Shown piece by piece: positions 8,184-16,605 of a stretch of DNA of 64,000 bases. The stretch spans positions 1-64,000 of the forward strand of contig CAYLJO010000004.1 in assembly GCA_964383905.1 (NCBI GenBank). The letters run 5' to 3'. The position numbers and the translations under genes are program-made. This DNA is from CAYLJO01 sp964383905 (lineage in GTDB: Bacteria > Acidobacteriota > Blastocatellia > Pyrinomonadales > Pyrinomonadaceae). The first letter of the stretch is position 1, and each line of letters starts with the position of its first letter. The notes beneath the pieces are model-generated. The model saw only the letters and a program-made list of their open reading frames with translations. It made no database searches and had not been told where the DNA came from.

Positions 8184-9095
8184 GGTTTTTCGCGATTCTC
8201 CTTGCAGAATATGTTTAACGGTAAGCGGAAGAAGATCTTGTCTGATCGCACTTAAGAGAAGACTTTAATTACGGGCGCGGGCGTTTGATACCCGCTAGTG
8301 TGGCGTAGAAGGAATCTGGTTGAATGTTTAAACAGATGCTAAACATGTTTAGCATCTGGCTAACTTTACAGTTTTTAATAGGTATCGTCAAGCTTTTTCC
8401 ATAGTCGGACAATAATTTACGCACTATGGCGCCGGTTTAAAATTATGGTATTCTGAGCGGCTTCCGTCGCTTTTATTTTTATATTTAGTGGTCGCTCCGC
8501 AGCACAATTTGGGGGGCCGAGGGCTTGCTCCTCGGTCCGTGTTTTCGAAGGGTCGCGCCCAATCGCAAACTATCGGCATGGTCTGAACCGGCGATCAAGT
8601 AAAGTTCCGTATCCCTGGGTCAGCATTGGTCAGGCCGCCCCTTGCGGGTGAAGAGGTCGCAACCGGTTAAAAATTTCGTGTATTTTCGGGTCTTCTAATG
8701 TTACACTGCGCGCCGCAAGAGCGAATTTGTTTTACCAGTATAAATTGGGTGGGCTTCAAGTAAGTCCAAAAGATAGGTTCTCTATAGGCGCCAGCGGCCG
8801 TTCGGGCCACCACGTCTATCAAGGCATGTCGTTCTTGATAGGGATTGCAATATATAACGGTCCTCCTCATTTAAAACCTTCGCCCGGCGCAGTGGATCAT
8901 CGGCCGGGCGTAGTCGAAGGTGAACGATTAACATGGCCTCAGCAGTACTTCTTTGCTCTTATATCGTTGCAAAGGGTTAAGCTGCCTGGCTTGAACTTTG
9001 ACCGAGCTGATGCGGAGTAGTTCCAATGCATTGTGGGACAGAGATGACGCACAGTTCCCAACAAAATGACCCTTTGGGTTACAGGAGAAAACTCG
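8184..9095. other. Long intergenic region (912 nt), no convincing gene
   Basis: This stretch is lower in GC than its neighbours. It holds the 26-bp palindrome at 8333-8358, a T-rich segment near 8471-8486, an imperfect hairpin around 8511-8541 (GGGGCCGAGG pairing with CCTCGGTCC) and an 8-bp stem at about 8880-8909. Two overlapping frames (8727-9020 plus, 8667-8870 minus) lack family resemblance and ribosome sites. A non-coding RNA between 8450 and 8700 is possible, but I recognise no known RNA family there. Confidence 0.4.
8333..8358. promoter_or_regulatory. Perfect 26-bp palindrome, candidate operator
   Basis: CAGATGCTAAACA and its exact complement meet at the centre ACATGT with no spacer. 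It lies about 150 nt upstream of the c-di-GMP gene start on the minus strand. Zero-loop symmetry fits a homodimeric regulator site better than a terminator, and no adjoining T-run is seen. Confidence 0.6.
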
Positions 9096-9443
9096 ATGCG
9101 AAAAACCCTAGCTCTTTTTGCCTTGCTTGCTGTTGCAGCTCTCTGGGCAGGATGTAGTCAGTCTACGGAAGTAAATTCCAACACGCCAAACGCCAATGCC
9201 GGAACGACGACGACTACTAATACCAACACGGGCGCTACTAATACCAACACCAGCACGACGACCACGACCACGAACACGACAACCACCAACACCAACACCA
9301 ACATGAACGCGAACATGAACATGAACGCTAACAGGAATGCCAACATGAACATGAACGCCAACCGGAACGCCAACACGAATGCCGGTAACGCCAACCGGAA
9401 CGCCAACGCGAATAACGCGAACAACGCCAACCGAAGGCCTTAG
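9096..9443 (+). CDS. Asn/Thr-rich low-complexity lipoprotein
   Basis: A 115-aa exported lipoprotein. The start MRKTLALFALLAVAALWAGC is a type II signal peptide with lipobox WAGC; lipidation is expected at Cys20. ATG 9096 follows GGAG at good spacing and is preferred over the longer frame from 9066. The mature part is almost wholly Asn, Thr, Ala and Met in alternating N-x units, with a near-duplicated block of the form NMNMNANRNA. It should be disordered. Such Asn-rich lipoproteins are, from memory, common in Blastocatellia, but no function is known. The repetitive DNA (runs of AAC, ACG and ACC codons) makes length change by slippage likely. A rival valine-rich frame on the other strand is an artefact of the repeat. 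Confidence 0.8.
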   Translation: MRKTLALFALLAVAALWAGCSQSTEVNSNTPNANAGTTTTTNTNTGATNTNTSTTTTTTNTTTTNTNTNMNANMNMNANRNANMNMNANRNANTNAGNANRNANANNANNANRRP

Positions 9444-9561
9444 TTTGGTGTTCCGGCCGGCTGTTGAGGGGGCGCGTTGGGCGATCAACGCGCCTTTAGT
9501 CTGCGTGGGTTTGATTCCGGTGCAGTAATGTTGAGGGCGTGGCCTGCTATTCTTAACCATT

Positions 9562-10449
9562 GTGAGCACCCCTGCGATAGAAGATCAGCCCGCCTACCGC
9601 CTCATCACGGAATGTCATGAGGCGCGCGCATGCCTCGACAAGCTTCAACCGGAAACTTTGGTGGGCCTCGACACCGAGACCTACTGGGACACCGCCGTTA
9701 ATCATTCGCAGGTCTCGCTCGTCCAGATTGCGCCGCCCGCGGGTGAAGTTTTAGTAGTTGACGTCCTGAGGGTCGGGGTGGAAGTCCTGCGCCCCTTGGT
9801 TGAAGCGCCCGGGATACTGATGGCGGCGCACAACGCGCGATTTGACGAGGGGATGTTAATCAGCGCGGGGCTCAGGCCGGTATCATTCGTCGATACGCTC
9901 CGGTTGGCCCGCGCGACTTTACGGCTCCCGTCTTACAGCCTTGCCTCAGTCTGCGCGCACCTCTTCGGCCTTGAGATCGACAAAAGCCTGCAGAAATCGA
10001 ACTGGCGTCGCCGCCCGTTGACCCGCGCGCAGCTTGCATACGCCGCGTTAGACGCGCATCTGACGCTGTGTGTCTATGAGGAGCTGAGACGTCTTCTCCT
10101 CGGGCAAGGCCGCCTTGAAGCGGCGCACCGTCTGGCCGTTCTTAAGCCTTCACAAGGCCAGCGGTCCGCGCCGCGCAAACGCCGAGCCCCCCTCGCCCCT
10201 TTACGACCCCTCACGGAGGAAGAGCGGAAAATATTTACCCGCCTGAAAAAGTGGAGGCTCGAGAAGTCCTTTGAGGCGCACGTTCCTGCCTATATGATCT
10301 GCCCCGACCGGACGCTTGAGCACCTGGTGATCGAACGGCCCGTCGCGCTTGAGGCGCTTAATTCCATCTACGGGTTGGGTCAATCCAAGATCGAGCGTTA
10401 CGGGGAGGAACTGCTCGAAGCTCTTCGTTCGGCCTCGCAGGACAGTTAA
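9562..10449 (+). CDS. rnd: Ribonuclease D with one HRDC domain
   Basis: A 3'-5' exoribonuclease of the DEDDy class, acting on tRNA and other small-RNA ends. The exonuclease core (about 1-190) shows GLDTETYWD (Exo I, D-x-E), AHNARFDEGML (Exo II, Asp) and YAALDAHLTL (Exo III, Tyr and Asp). A single HRDC nucleic-acid-binding domain follows at about 212-292 (LTEEERKIFTRLKKWR to GLGQSKIERYGEELL). At 295 aa it is shorter than E. coli RNase D, which has two HRDC-like domains. The start is GTG 9562 with no clear ribosome site; no closer in-frame ATG exists. It stands alone between a lipoprotein and a repeat-bearing gap. Confidence 0.9.
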   Translation: MSTPAIEDQPAYRLITECHEARACLDKLQPETLVGLDTETYWDTAVNHSQVSLVQIAPPAGEVLVVDVLRVGVEVLRPLVEAPGILMAAHNARFDEGMLISAGLRPVSFVDTLRLARATLRLPSYSLASVCAHLFGLEIDKSLQKSNWRRRPLTRAQLAYAALDAHLTLCVYEELRRLLLGQGRLEAAHRLAVLKPSQGQRSAPRKRRAPLAPLRPLTEEERKIFTRLKKWRLEKSFEAHVPAYMICPDRTLEHLVIERPVALEALNSIYGLGQSKIERYGEELLEALRSASQDS

Positions 10450-10644
10450 GCTGGCCGTCTCCGGTCGGCTCACGAGCGTGAGTTTGATCTAAGCGGGCCC
10501 AACCATCTATTGCCTTACGGCCACCGCCAACCATCCCGAATTTGCCAAGCATAATAATCCCGGCGCACCTGCTATAATCATAGAGGCGGCGTTGATCCCT
10601 CCGTCAACGCCACTATTAGCAGAAGGCCATTGGGTGCGCCCGTT

Positions 10645-10678
10645 TTCTCTGTGCCACCTCTGTGCCTCGGTGGTGAGG
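10645..10678. repeat. Interspersed CTCTGTGCCTCGGTGGTGA-type repeat
   Basis: The stretch has TTCTCTGTGCCACCTCTG followed by TGCCTCGGTGGTGA, i.e. two degenerate copies of a CTCTGTGCC unit. In translation it gives phrases such as TTEAQRWHRENGR, which I know from many spurious short proteins in unrelated genomes, because this intergenic repeat type is widely scattered. It is not expected to encode protein. Confidence 0.5.
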
Positions 10679-10826
10679 CTCTGCGTGATATCCATTCGCC
10701 ACCGGCGATCAGCCGGGATCTTTGCCGCCTCACCCACACTTGTAACACGGATGTAATGAGATGGGGGACAAAATGGACAATATGATGCCCACCACCGGCG
10801 AACAAATTTTTAGTCGCTTGCGGCTA

Positions 10827-10907
10827 ACGAAATCTCACGGGAGCTCACGAATCCTCACGAAATGTTTCCTCCAGGGCGACGAAAACGGACGAATCCCGAC
10901 GAAAAAA
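10827..10907. repeat. Degenerate short tandem repeats, about 10-11 nt unit
   Basis: Successive units of the form (A)(C/T)CTCACGAA and then GGACGAA(A/T)C are seen: CTCACGGGAG, CTCACGAATC, CTCACGAAAT, then GACGAAAACG, GACGAATCCC, GACGAAAAAA. Read on the minus strand they are ATTCGTGAGG-like. They lie just 3' of the YyaL-type gene and resemble the ATTCGTG short intergenic repeats of many bacteria. Confidence 0.45.
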
Positions 10908-10933
10908 AGTTTTCCGCCGCGACGGTCAGCCCA

Positions 10934-13027
10934 TTACTTGGCGCTGGAAGCATCCCGCGCCGCCTGGTACGTGAGCTGACCGGCCAGCTCTGCCGCCGCT
11001 GTCACCGGCTTCTGGCACGTGTAGTGCCGGCAAACGTATGCCGTCGCGCGTTGGTCAATCATCCCGCGCTCACAGAGGAGCGGCACTGTTTCGCTAGCCC
11101 GCGCGTCACTTTCCGCCGCCTGCACGACGACCTTGTTCGGTAGATACCGGTTCCAGATTTCGCGCGTCAGGGCTTGCGCGTCTGCCGACCCGCGCTCGCC
11201 AACAACTACTATCTCAAACGGCGTGGAGAGGTAAAAATCGAGCGCGCAGAGGGCGCGGCCAAAAGCCGACGGGTAGCGCTTAAAAGAGTCGTGTAAGAGG
11301 CGAAAGATCCTGACCGCTTTATCCCGGTAGCCTTCGTTGCCGGTCAGAACCGCCAGGCGCAGCAGCACTTCGGCGGCAACGGAATTGCCGGAAGGGGTGG
11401 CATTATCCAGATAGTCTTTCGACCGGACGATCAGTTCTTCGTGGCTTTTGCCTGTGTAGAAGAGTCCGCCTTCCCCCCCGTCCCAGAATTCTTCCGACAT
11501 TTTCTCCGTCAGAGTAACGGCCTCTGTCAGCCAACGCAATTCACCCGTGGCCTCGTAGAGCGCGATCAAGCCGTCGGCAAAAAAGGCGTAGTCGTCAAGG
11601 TAGCCGTTGAGCTTGGCCTGCCCGTCTTTGTAGGTGCGGAGCAGTAGCCCGCCCCGCCGCAGATTGTCCAGTACGAACTGCGCGTTGCGGCGCGCGACTT
11701 CTTCGTAGTCTTGCCGCCCGAGGATCGCCGCCCCCTCGGCCAAAGCCCCGAGCATGAGCCCGTTCCACGCCGTCAATGCTTTCTCATCTCGGGCGGGCTT
11801 GACCCGCTTCTCCCTCAATTCAAAAAGCACACGCCGTCCCCGCTGCAGGGCTTCGGCCAGCCTTTCCGCCGGGACGTTCAGTGCTTTCGCCACATCTTCC
11901 GGTGGGCGACGAATGTTCAAAATGTTCTTGCCCTCGAAATTACCTTGCCCCGTCACGTCGTAGTATGCGCAAAACAGTGCGCCATCCTCCGGCCCGAGAG
12001 CTTCCTTCACTTCGGCCACCGTCCACACGAAAAACTTCCCCTCGTGTCCTTCGGAATCGGCGTCCTGTGTGGAATAGAACCCGCCGCGCGGGTCTGTCAT
12101 CTCCCGCACCACGTAGTCAAAAGTTTCTTCGGCAATACGGCGATAGAAGGCGTCGCCGGTCTGCTGGTAGACGTGTAGATAATGTCTGGAGAGCAGCGCG
12201 TTATCGTAGAGCATCTTTTCGAAGTGAGGGACGAGCCACTGCGCGTCAGTTGAATAGCGGTGAAATCCGCCGCCGAGCTGGTCATACATGCCGCCTTCGG
12301 CCATCTTGCGGCACGTGTGCTCGACCATCGTCAAGGCTTCGGGCCGTCCCGTGCGGTTGTTGGTGCGCAAAAGAAGTTCCAGCGTCATGGCGGGAGGGAA
12401 TTTCGGGGCCCCGCCGAACCCGCCGTTGGCCGCGTCATAATTACGCGCGATGCTGCGGTAAGCGTTGTCGAGCAATTCAGGTGTCAGAATCTCGTCTGAC
12501 TCCCGCGCCAGATCCGTGCGGCGCAGTTCTCCGAGCATTGAGACGGCCGTCTGCGCTACTTCCCGGGGCCGCGTCCGATAAGCTTCCGCGACGCCGAGCA
12601 GCACACGCGGGAAGCCGGGCATGTTGTAGCGATCTTCAGGCGGAAAATAGGTCCCCCCGTAGAAGGGCACGCTCTCCGGAGTCAGAAACACGGTCATCGG
12701 CCAGCCGCCGTGGCCCGTCATCATTTGCACCGCATTCATGTAGATCTGATCGAGATCCGGGCGCTCTTCCCGGTCCACTTTGATGTTGATGAAATTTTCG
12801 TTCATCAGCCGGGCAATATCTTCATTCTCGAACGACTCATGAGCCATGACGTGGCACCAGTGGCAGGCGGAATACCCGATGCTGAGCAGTATCGGCCTGT
12901 TCTCATCACGGGCTTTTTGCAGAGCTTCGTCGCCCCATGGATACCAGTCAACGGGATTGTGGGAGTGTTGTAGAAGATACGGGCTGGTCTCACCGGCCAA
13001 GCGGTTCGTGTGCTCGTGTTGTGTCAT
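10934..13027 (-). CDS. YyaL-type thioredoxin-fold protein (DUF255, six-hairpin)
   Basis: A 697-aa member of the YyaL/SSP411 family found in bacteria and animals. The N-terminal thioredoxin-like domain (about 1-170) has the family start NRLAGETSPYLLQHSHNP, VDWYPWGDEAL and the C-x-x-C motif SACHWCHVMAHESF, followed by VDREERPDLDQIYM. The remaining 500 residues form the six-hairpin glycosidase-like domain (MYDQLGGGFHRYSTDAQW, PHFEKMLYDNALL, TAWNGLMLGALAEGA). No signal peptide, so cytosolic. The biochemical activity of the family is not established. The start is well conserved. It is transcribed alone with repeats downstream; 144 nt without a gene separate it from the next minus-strand gene. Confidence 0.93.
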   Translation of the reverse strand: MTQHEHTNRLAGETSPYLLQHSHNPVDWYPWGDEALQKARDENRPILLSIGYSACHWCHVMAHESFENEDIARLMNENFINIKVDREERPDLDQIYMNAVQMMTGHGGWPMTVFLTPESVPFYGGTYFPPEDRYNMPGFPRVLLGVAEAYRTRPREVAQTAVSMLGELRRTDLARESDEILTPELLDNAYRSIARNYDAANGGFGGAPKFPPAMTLELLLRTNNRTGRPEALTMVEHTCRKMAEGGMYDQLGGGFHRYSTDAQWLVPHFEKMLYDNALLSRHYLHVYQQTGDAFYRRIAEETFDYVVREMTDPRGGFYSTQDADSEGHEGKFFVWTVAEVKEALGPEDGALFCAYYDVTGQGNFEGKNILNIRRPPEDVAKALNVPAERLAEALQRGRRVLFELREKRVKPARDEKALTAWNGLMLGALAEGAAILGRQDYEEVARRNAQFVLDNLRRGGLLLRTYKDGQAKLNGYLDDYAFFADGLIALYEATGELRWLTEAVTLTEKMSEEFWDGGEGGLFYTGKSHEELIVRSKDYLDNATPSGNSVAAEVLLRLAVLTGNEGYRDKAVRIFRLLHDSFKRYPSAFGRALCALDFYLSTPFEIVVVGERGSADAQALTREIWNRYLPNKVVVQAAESDARASETVPLLCERGMIDQRATAYVCRHYTCQKPVTAAAELAGQLTYQAARDASSAK

Positions 13028-13171
13028 TAAAAAACCCTTTCGCTGAGTGTGAAGCTATTCTACAGCCACGGCACGACGCGTGCCAAAGAGAGCGGGCACA
13101 CTTCTCCTTCCCCTACTTACTACGGAGGATACTGCCCGAAGCTGTCACCTTACCGCCCGCGATCGGATATA

Positions 13172-15481
13172 TTAATCTTTGTACCAGTACTTGGTCTTGG
13201 CCGCCCACTCGCTCTTTGGATATTGCTTGTGAAGAATCTGGAAAGCCGCTTTTGACAGCGCGCCAGTCCCTTTATCCGCGCACCCGTAACGTGTGGATTT
13301 CACGGCGAGGTGCAGCGCTTCAGGCACGCGCGGGTCGTGCGGGCTGGCCTTGGCCCATTCGATGGCCTGAGAGCAGAGGTAATTGGGGGCCGTGCCGAGG
13401 GCTGAAAGTCTCGCGACCTCTTTTTCGGCCGCGGCCCTTTGCTCATCATTTAAGAAGTCCGGAGATTTTAATCCCGCCGCCTCATCGGATGCGCCCTTTT
13501 GCTCACCCTTCTTCTCTCCTTTGCTCTCCTGATCACTCGGAGGAGCATAAGGCTCGGTCGCGCACCACCAGTTATCGCGGTAGCTGTCAATCTCAGGCAG
13601 CGGAGTCGTCCGCCCGATATTCGCCTCGATGTAGGGATTCAACCCGGGAAATCTCAGAAACGTAAACAGCGCGGCATACCTTCGCGCTTCGGCGGATGGC
13701 GCGTTCATGTAGACGTTGAGCATCTCCCCCAGTTCCGGGGAAAGGCCCAGCACGACCGGGACGAGCTCGCGCGCCGTCTCGCTCTCGTCCAGCAACGCCG
13801 CCCGCACCCATGCGGCCTGCGCCACCTCTCGCCGCAGCCGTGCGTCCAGCGCACTGCCGGCAGCCGCCGCCTCGAGCAGGCTGAGCGGCATCTTCTCGTT
13901 CAATATTCGGGCCGAGTCCACGTCGAGCAAAACCTTCATCCCCCGGTACGCCTTTAACTCATCACCCTTCTCGACATCCTCGGGTATCTGTCGGCCGTCC
14001 ATGTTGTAGCTGAACCCGCTGGGGGAGCGCTGGGCATATTTGAGAAATTCTTCCAGATTACGGGCCAGCGTCATCCGCCGGCCCAGTAAGAGATTGAGTG
14101 AAGAGGCGGGAAAGGCCGCCCGGTCCTGTGCGAGCATCGAGTCGAGCCGCTCGCGCGCCTCGTCCTTTCTGCCGGATTCCAGAAGAAGCCGGACGCTATG
14201 AAAGGCGAGCGAAGGAAAGGCGGGTGAGTTGCGCCGGACCTTTCCGGCGGCCGAGAGGAGCGAAGCGGCCTGTGAGTGGTTGGCTTCGGCCTTCGTGATG
14301 GCCGCCACCAGCCAGGGCAGAGAGCCCGTTTGCTGCCACCTCTGCAGGGCGTGATCCTGCGCCTCTTTGCCCGCCGCTTGAAAATTAATAATCCAATCGG
14401 TCAGGTCATCGCCCTTCCCGAGTGCCGGGCGAGTCTTCGGTACGTTCTTCGCCTCGCCCTCGTCATCGCCAATAAAGTTATCGAGCAGGACTGTGTAGTC
14501 CCATAAGTTTTGTTTCAGGGTCTCGCTCGAATCCCTCTTCAGAAGATCATGCGCCAGCTCGTGCAGCCTCGCTTCCGGGTGAAGCCGCAGGGCGACGAGC
14601 TTTAAGAGCCTTTGCGCCGCCGGATGAAGCGCCGCCCGGCCCTGATCATTGAGTACCCTATTTAACTGGGTCTCGGCCTCCTGTAAGGACTCCGTCTTAC
14701 TCTCCTGAGGGCCAAGGCTGGCCTTGCGTATTAAAGTTCTGGCGATCAGATAAGGGGCGGTTGGGCGGTAAGGGGAAGAGGCGTCGGCGCCGATTCTGTC
14801 AAACAGCCTTCGTGCTTCGTCAAAATTTGTGGCATAGAAGTTGGCGGCGGCGATCTGGTAAGTCCGGTCGGCGCGAACGAGCGGGTCGGCCCCGGCGGGC
14901 GCCGGATCCGGAATATGCTGGCCCGCGGAGCAATTGGCGAAGACCTGATCCTGGGCCCGCACCCATTCCTTTACTTCAGAACTTTCCGCGCCGAAGCGCT
15001 TAACCCTCTCGTTGAGCACCTGGATGGCATTCTGAAAAGCATCATCCGTGCAGTTAAGGTAGGTCTCGTATTCGTTCGGTTTCTCCCTCGAGCGGTACGC
15101 GCTGATCTCAGGCGGTGGGTCGATTCCGGCGACTCTGCCGCGAGCGCCGAGCCAGTTCTTGGTCCAGTCTTCATCCCGCGGCTTCCCATCGAAATCCAAA
15201 CGCTGCCGCCATAGCTCAACGAGAGAATTCTGCTCCGGCCGGTTAAAGCCCGTGCCGGCAAGGTGCCGGTATGACGAGTAAAGATATGAACGCGCATAGG
15301 TCGGCCGGAGAACTCCCAGCTCCCCACGAGCGAATAGCTGCAGCGGGAAGTCTGGATGTTTCGTATAAGTGAAAGTGGCCTCGAGAGAAAAAGGGCCGCA
15401 ACCGAGAGAGATTCGCGGGCCGGCGAGCAAGGAGGAAAGCAAGATGATCACGACAATAATTTGATGGCCCTTAATACGCAT
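13172..15481 (-). CDS. Secreted TPR-like protein of unknown function
   Basis: A 769-aa exported protein, not assigned to a named family. Residues 1-28 form a signal peptide (MRIKGHQIIVVIILLSSLLA) ending near SLGCGPF; the cysteine does not fit a strict lipobox. The next part has a conserved-looking CGPFSLEATFTYTKHPDFP block. The body has many Ala/Leu/Arg helices with spacing like tetratricopeptide repeats (for example DPLVRADRTYQIAAANFYA, then NFDEARRLFDRI). The final 60 residues also look like a repeat unit (AAKTKYWYKD). ATG 15481 has AAAGGAG at 7 nt, so the start is firm, and it overlaps the upstream gene by 11 nt, so the two are translationally coupled. A periplasmic or surface scaffold role is a guess. 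Confidence 0.75.
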   Translation of the reverse strand: MRIKGHQIIVVIILLSSLLAGPRISLGCGPFSLEATFTYTKHPDFPLQLFARGELGVLRPTYARSYLYSSYRHLAGTGFNRPEQNSLVELWRQRLDFDGKPRDEDWTKNWLGARGRVAGIDPPPEISAYRSREKPNEYETYLNCTDDAFQNAIQVLNERVKRFGAESSEVKEWVRAQDQVFANCSAGQHIPDPAPAGADPLVRADRTYQIAAANFYATNFDEARRLFDRIGADASSPYRPTAPYLIARTLIRKASLGPQESKTESLQEAETQLNRVLNDQGRAALHPAAQRLLKLVALRLHPEARLHELAHDLLKRDSSETLKQNLWDYTVLLDNFIGDDEGEAKNVPKTRPALGKGDDLTDWIINFQAAGKEAQDHALQRWQQTGSLPWLVAAITKAEANHSQAASLLSAAGKVRRNSPAFPSLAFHSVRLLLESGRKDEARERLDSMLAQDRAAFPASSLNLLLGRRMTLARNLEEFLKYAQRSPSGFSYNMDGRQIPEDVEKGDELKAYRGMKVLLDVDSARILNEKMPLSLLEAAAAGSALDARLRREVAQAAWVRAALLDESETARELVPVVLGLSPELGEMLNVYMNAPSAEARRYAALFTFLRFPGLNPYIEANIGRTTPLPEIDSYRDNWWCATEPYAPPSDQESKGEKKGEQKGASDEAAGLKSPDFLNDEQRAAAEKEVARLSALGTAPNYLCSQAIEWAKASPHDPRVPEALHLAVKSTRYGCADKGTGALSKAAFQILHKQYPKSEWAAKTKYWYKD

Positions 15482-16283
15482 TTTTGCTCCTTTCGATCAC
15501 GTCACGGACGGCGGCGGGCGACCACGGCCGGGTGTGAAATATATAGAGGCGTTGCCCCGCCGGCAGTTCCGGAAAAGCCTCGTCCGTTGAAACGCCCGCG
15601 CTCGAGCGACAAACGAGCTGAGCAAAGCCCCGGCCCGCTCTTAAATAAGTGGTGATTTGATGGCGGTCGCGGCCCATCCGAAAAAGCATCGGCACGGCCT
15701 CATCGACGGGTAGACCCGTAAGCCAACGGTCATACGCGCACCAGGACGCCAGCGCGGTAATTGATAAAGGGGTCGAGGCGGGCAACCGGCGGCGCACGTC
15801 AACCAGTACACCCCGGTAAAATTCGCGCTCTGATGTTCTGGCGTCAAAGTCAACCTGGAGAGCGGCGATTCCGGGGATCCGGATCAATTCCGTGATCGCC
15901 GTGACCGCTTTTGCGTGTTGCTCCCCCGAAAGAGCGGGCGCTGCCGCGCGATCCGACTCAAGCCGGACGACATTGATGAGCTTGGTCTGTGGCGGGACGC
16001 GCAGGGGCTGGAGACGGGGGCGAACGACGACACCCTCACCGCGCAGGTAAAGCGTTTCAGCGAGGTAGGCCACGCCCACTTCCCCCGGATCGATGAAACT
16101 CAGGTCCTCCGGCCTTTCCCATGCCCACAAGATGATCCGGGGAAAGACGGACATGCGGTCTTCGGAGAGGGACAGTCCGAGGGCGAGCCCTGAGTCAGCA
16201 TTTCGCCTGCCGAACAGGGTCGCGCCCAGGGCCAGCGACGTGGTCAGGATCAGGAGTGTGAGCAGGATGCTCGTTCGACTCAA
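15471..16283 (-). CDS. DUF3142-like secreted protein
   Basis: A 270-aa protein with an N-terminal hydrophobic signal or anchor (SILLTLLILTTSLALGATLF). The mature part begins RIILWAWERPEDLSFIDP and continues with VGVAYLAETLYLRG, RPRLQPLRVPP and NVVRLESD, which I recognise as the DUF3142 pattern, a TIM-barrel-like family of unknown activity. Later parts (ALQVDFDARTSEREFY, ITALASWCAYDRW) fit a glycoside-hydrolase-like barrel, with D in LQVDFDAR as a possible active-site residue. It is the first gene of a two-gene unit, its stop lying inside the start of the next gene (11-nt overlap). Substrate and role are unknown; the pairing suggests both act in the envelope. Confidence 0.7.
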   Translation of the reverse strand: MSRTSILLTLLILTTSLALGATLFGRRNADSGLALGLSLSEDRMSVFPRIILWAWERPEDLSFIDPGEVGVAYLAETLYLRGEGVVVRPRLQPLRVPPQTKLINVVRLESDRAAAPALSGEQHAKAVTAITELIRIPGIAALQVDFDARTSEREFYRGVLVDVRRRLPASTPLSITALASWCAYDRWLTGLPVDEAVPMLFRMGRDRHQITTYLRAGRGFAQLVCRSSAGVSTDEAFPELPAGQRLYIFHTRPWSPAAVRDVIERSKNAY

Positions 16284-16605
16284 CGGAGGACGATACGTCT
16301 CGCCGGATAAAAGATGGAATTGCGCGGGCAGTCTACACCAGCGCGGTTAAGAAGCAAAGAGTCTCTGATTCGTTGTTAGGTAAAACGCGACCCGGAGCCC
16401 CCTGAGTCGTGAAAGAACATGATTTCTGCTAATGAGTGGACCGGAGGTGGCTCCCCGGGCGCCTTCGAGGTTGGTGGGTGTTTTTGTTATACTGGGTCAA
16501 AAAATGAATGGTGATTCATTTTTTTTACGGCCGGTCGGCCAAGCGATTTCGCGGCCGGTCCACAACTGATTATCACCCGATAATATTCGGGTCGGAGCGG
16601 AATGA
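16284..16605. other. Divergent intergenic region with hairpins
   Basis: This 322-nt gap lies between a minus-strand gene pair and plus-strand ETF-QO. It holds TATACT at 16489-16494, a possible -10 without a good -35; the A/T-flanked hairpin at 16499-16524; two copies of GGCCGGTC (near 16530 and 16552); and a 6-bp stem ACCCGA/TCGGGT (16576-16593) just before the ribosome site. No gene is seen. Confidence 0.5.
16499..16524. terminator. A/T-flanked hairpin, terminator-like
   Basis: AAAAAATGAAT (16499-16509) pairs exactly with ATTCATTTTTT (16514-16524) around GGTG, and the right arm runs on into TT. The stem is AT-rich and weak. It follows a possible -10 box (TATACT), so it might attenuate transcription into ETF-QO rather than end a gene. 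Confidence 0.4.

Larger units (their letters stand above)
10450..10933. other. Intergenic region with short interspersed repeats
   Basis: No gene is convincing in these 484 nt. A small hairpin follows the rnd stop (CTCACGAGCGTGAG, 10469-10482), which could help terminate rnd. TATAAT at 10573-10578 is followed by an 8-bp stem (GGCGTTGA/TCAACGCC), but no matching -35 box is seen. The rest consists of the two repeat clusters listed separately. Confidence 0.5.

Noticed and set aside
8727..9020. 97-codon plus-strand ORF
   Set aside because: TTG start, no ribosome site, no family resemblance, and an ORF of similar quality lies on the other strand.
9158..9430. Valine-rich minus-strand ORF
   Set aside because: A mirror of the AAC/ACG repeats of the Asn-rich lipoprotein; repeated units create open frames on both strands.
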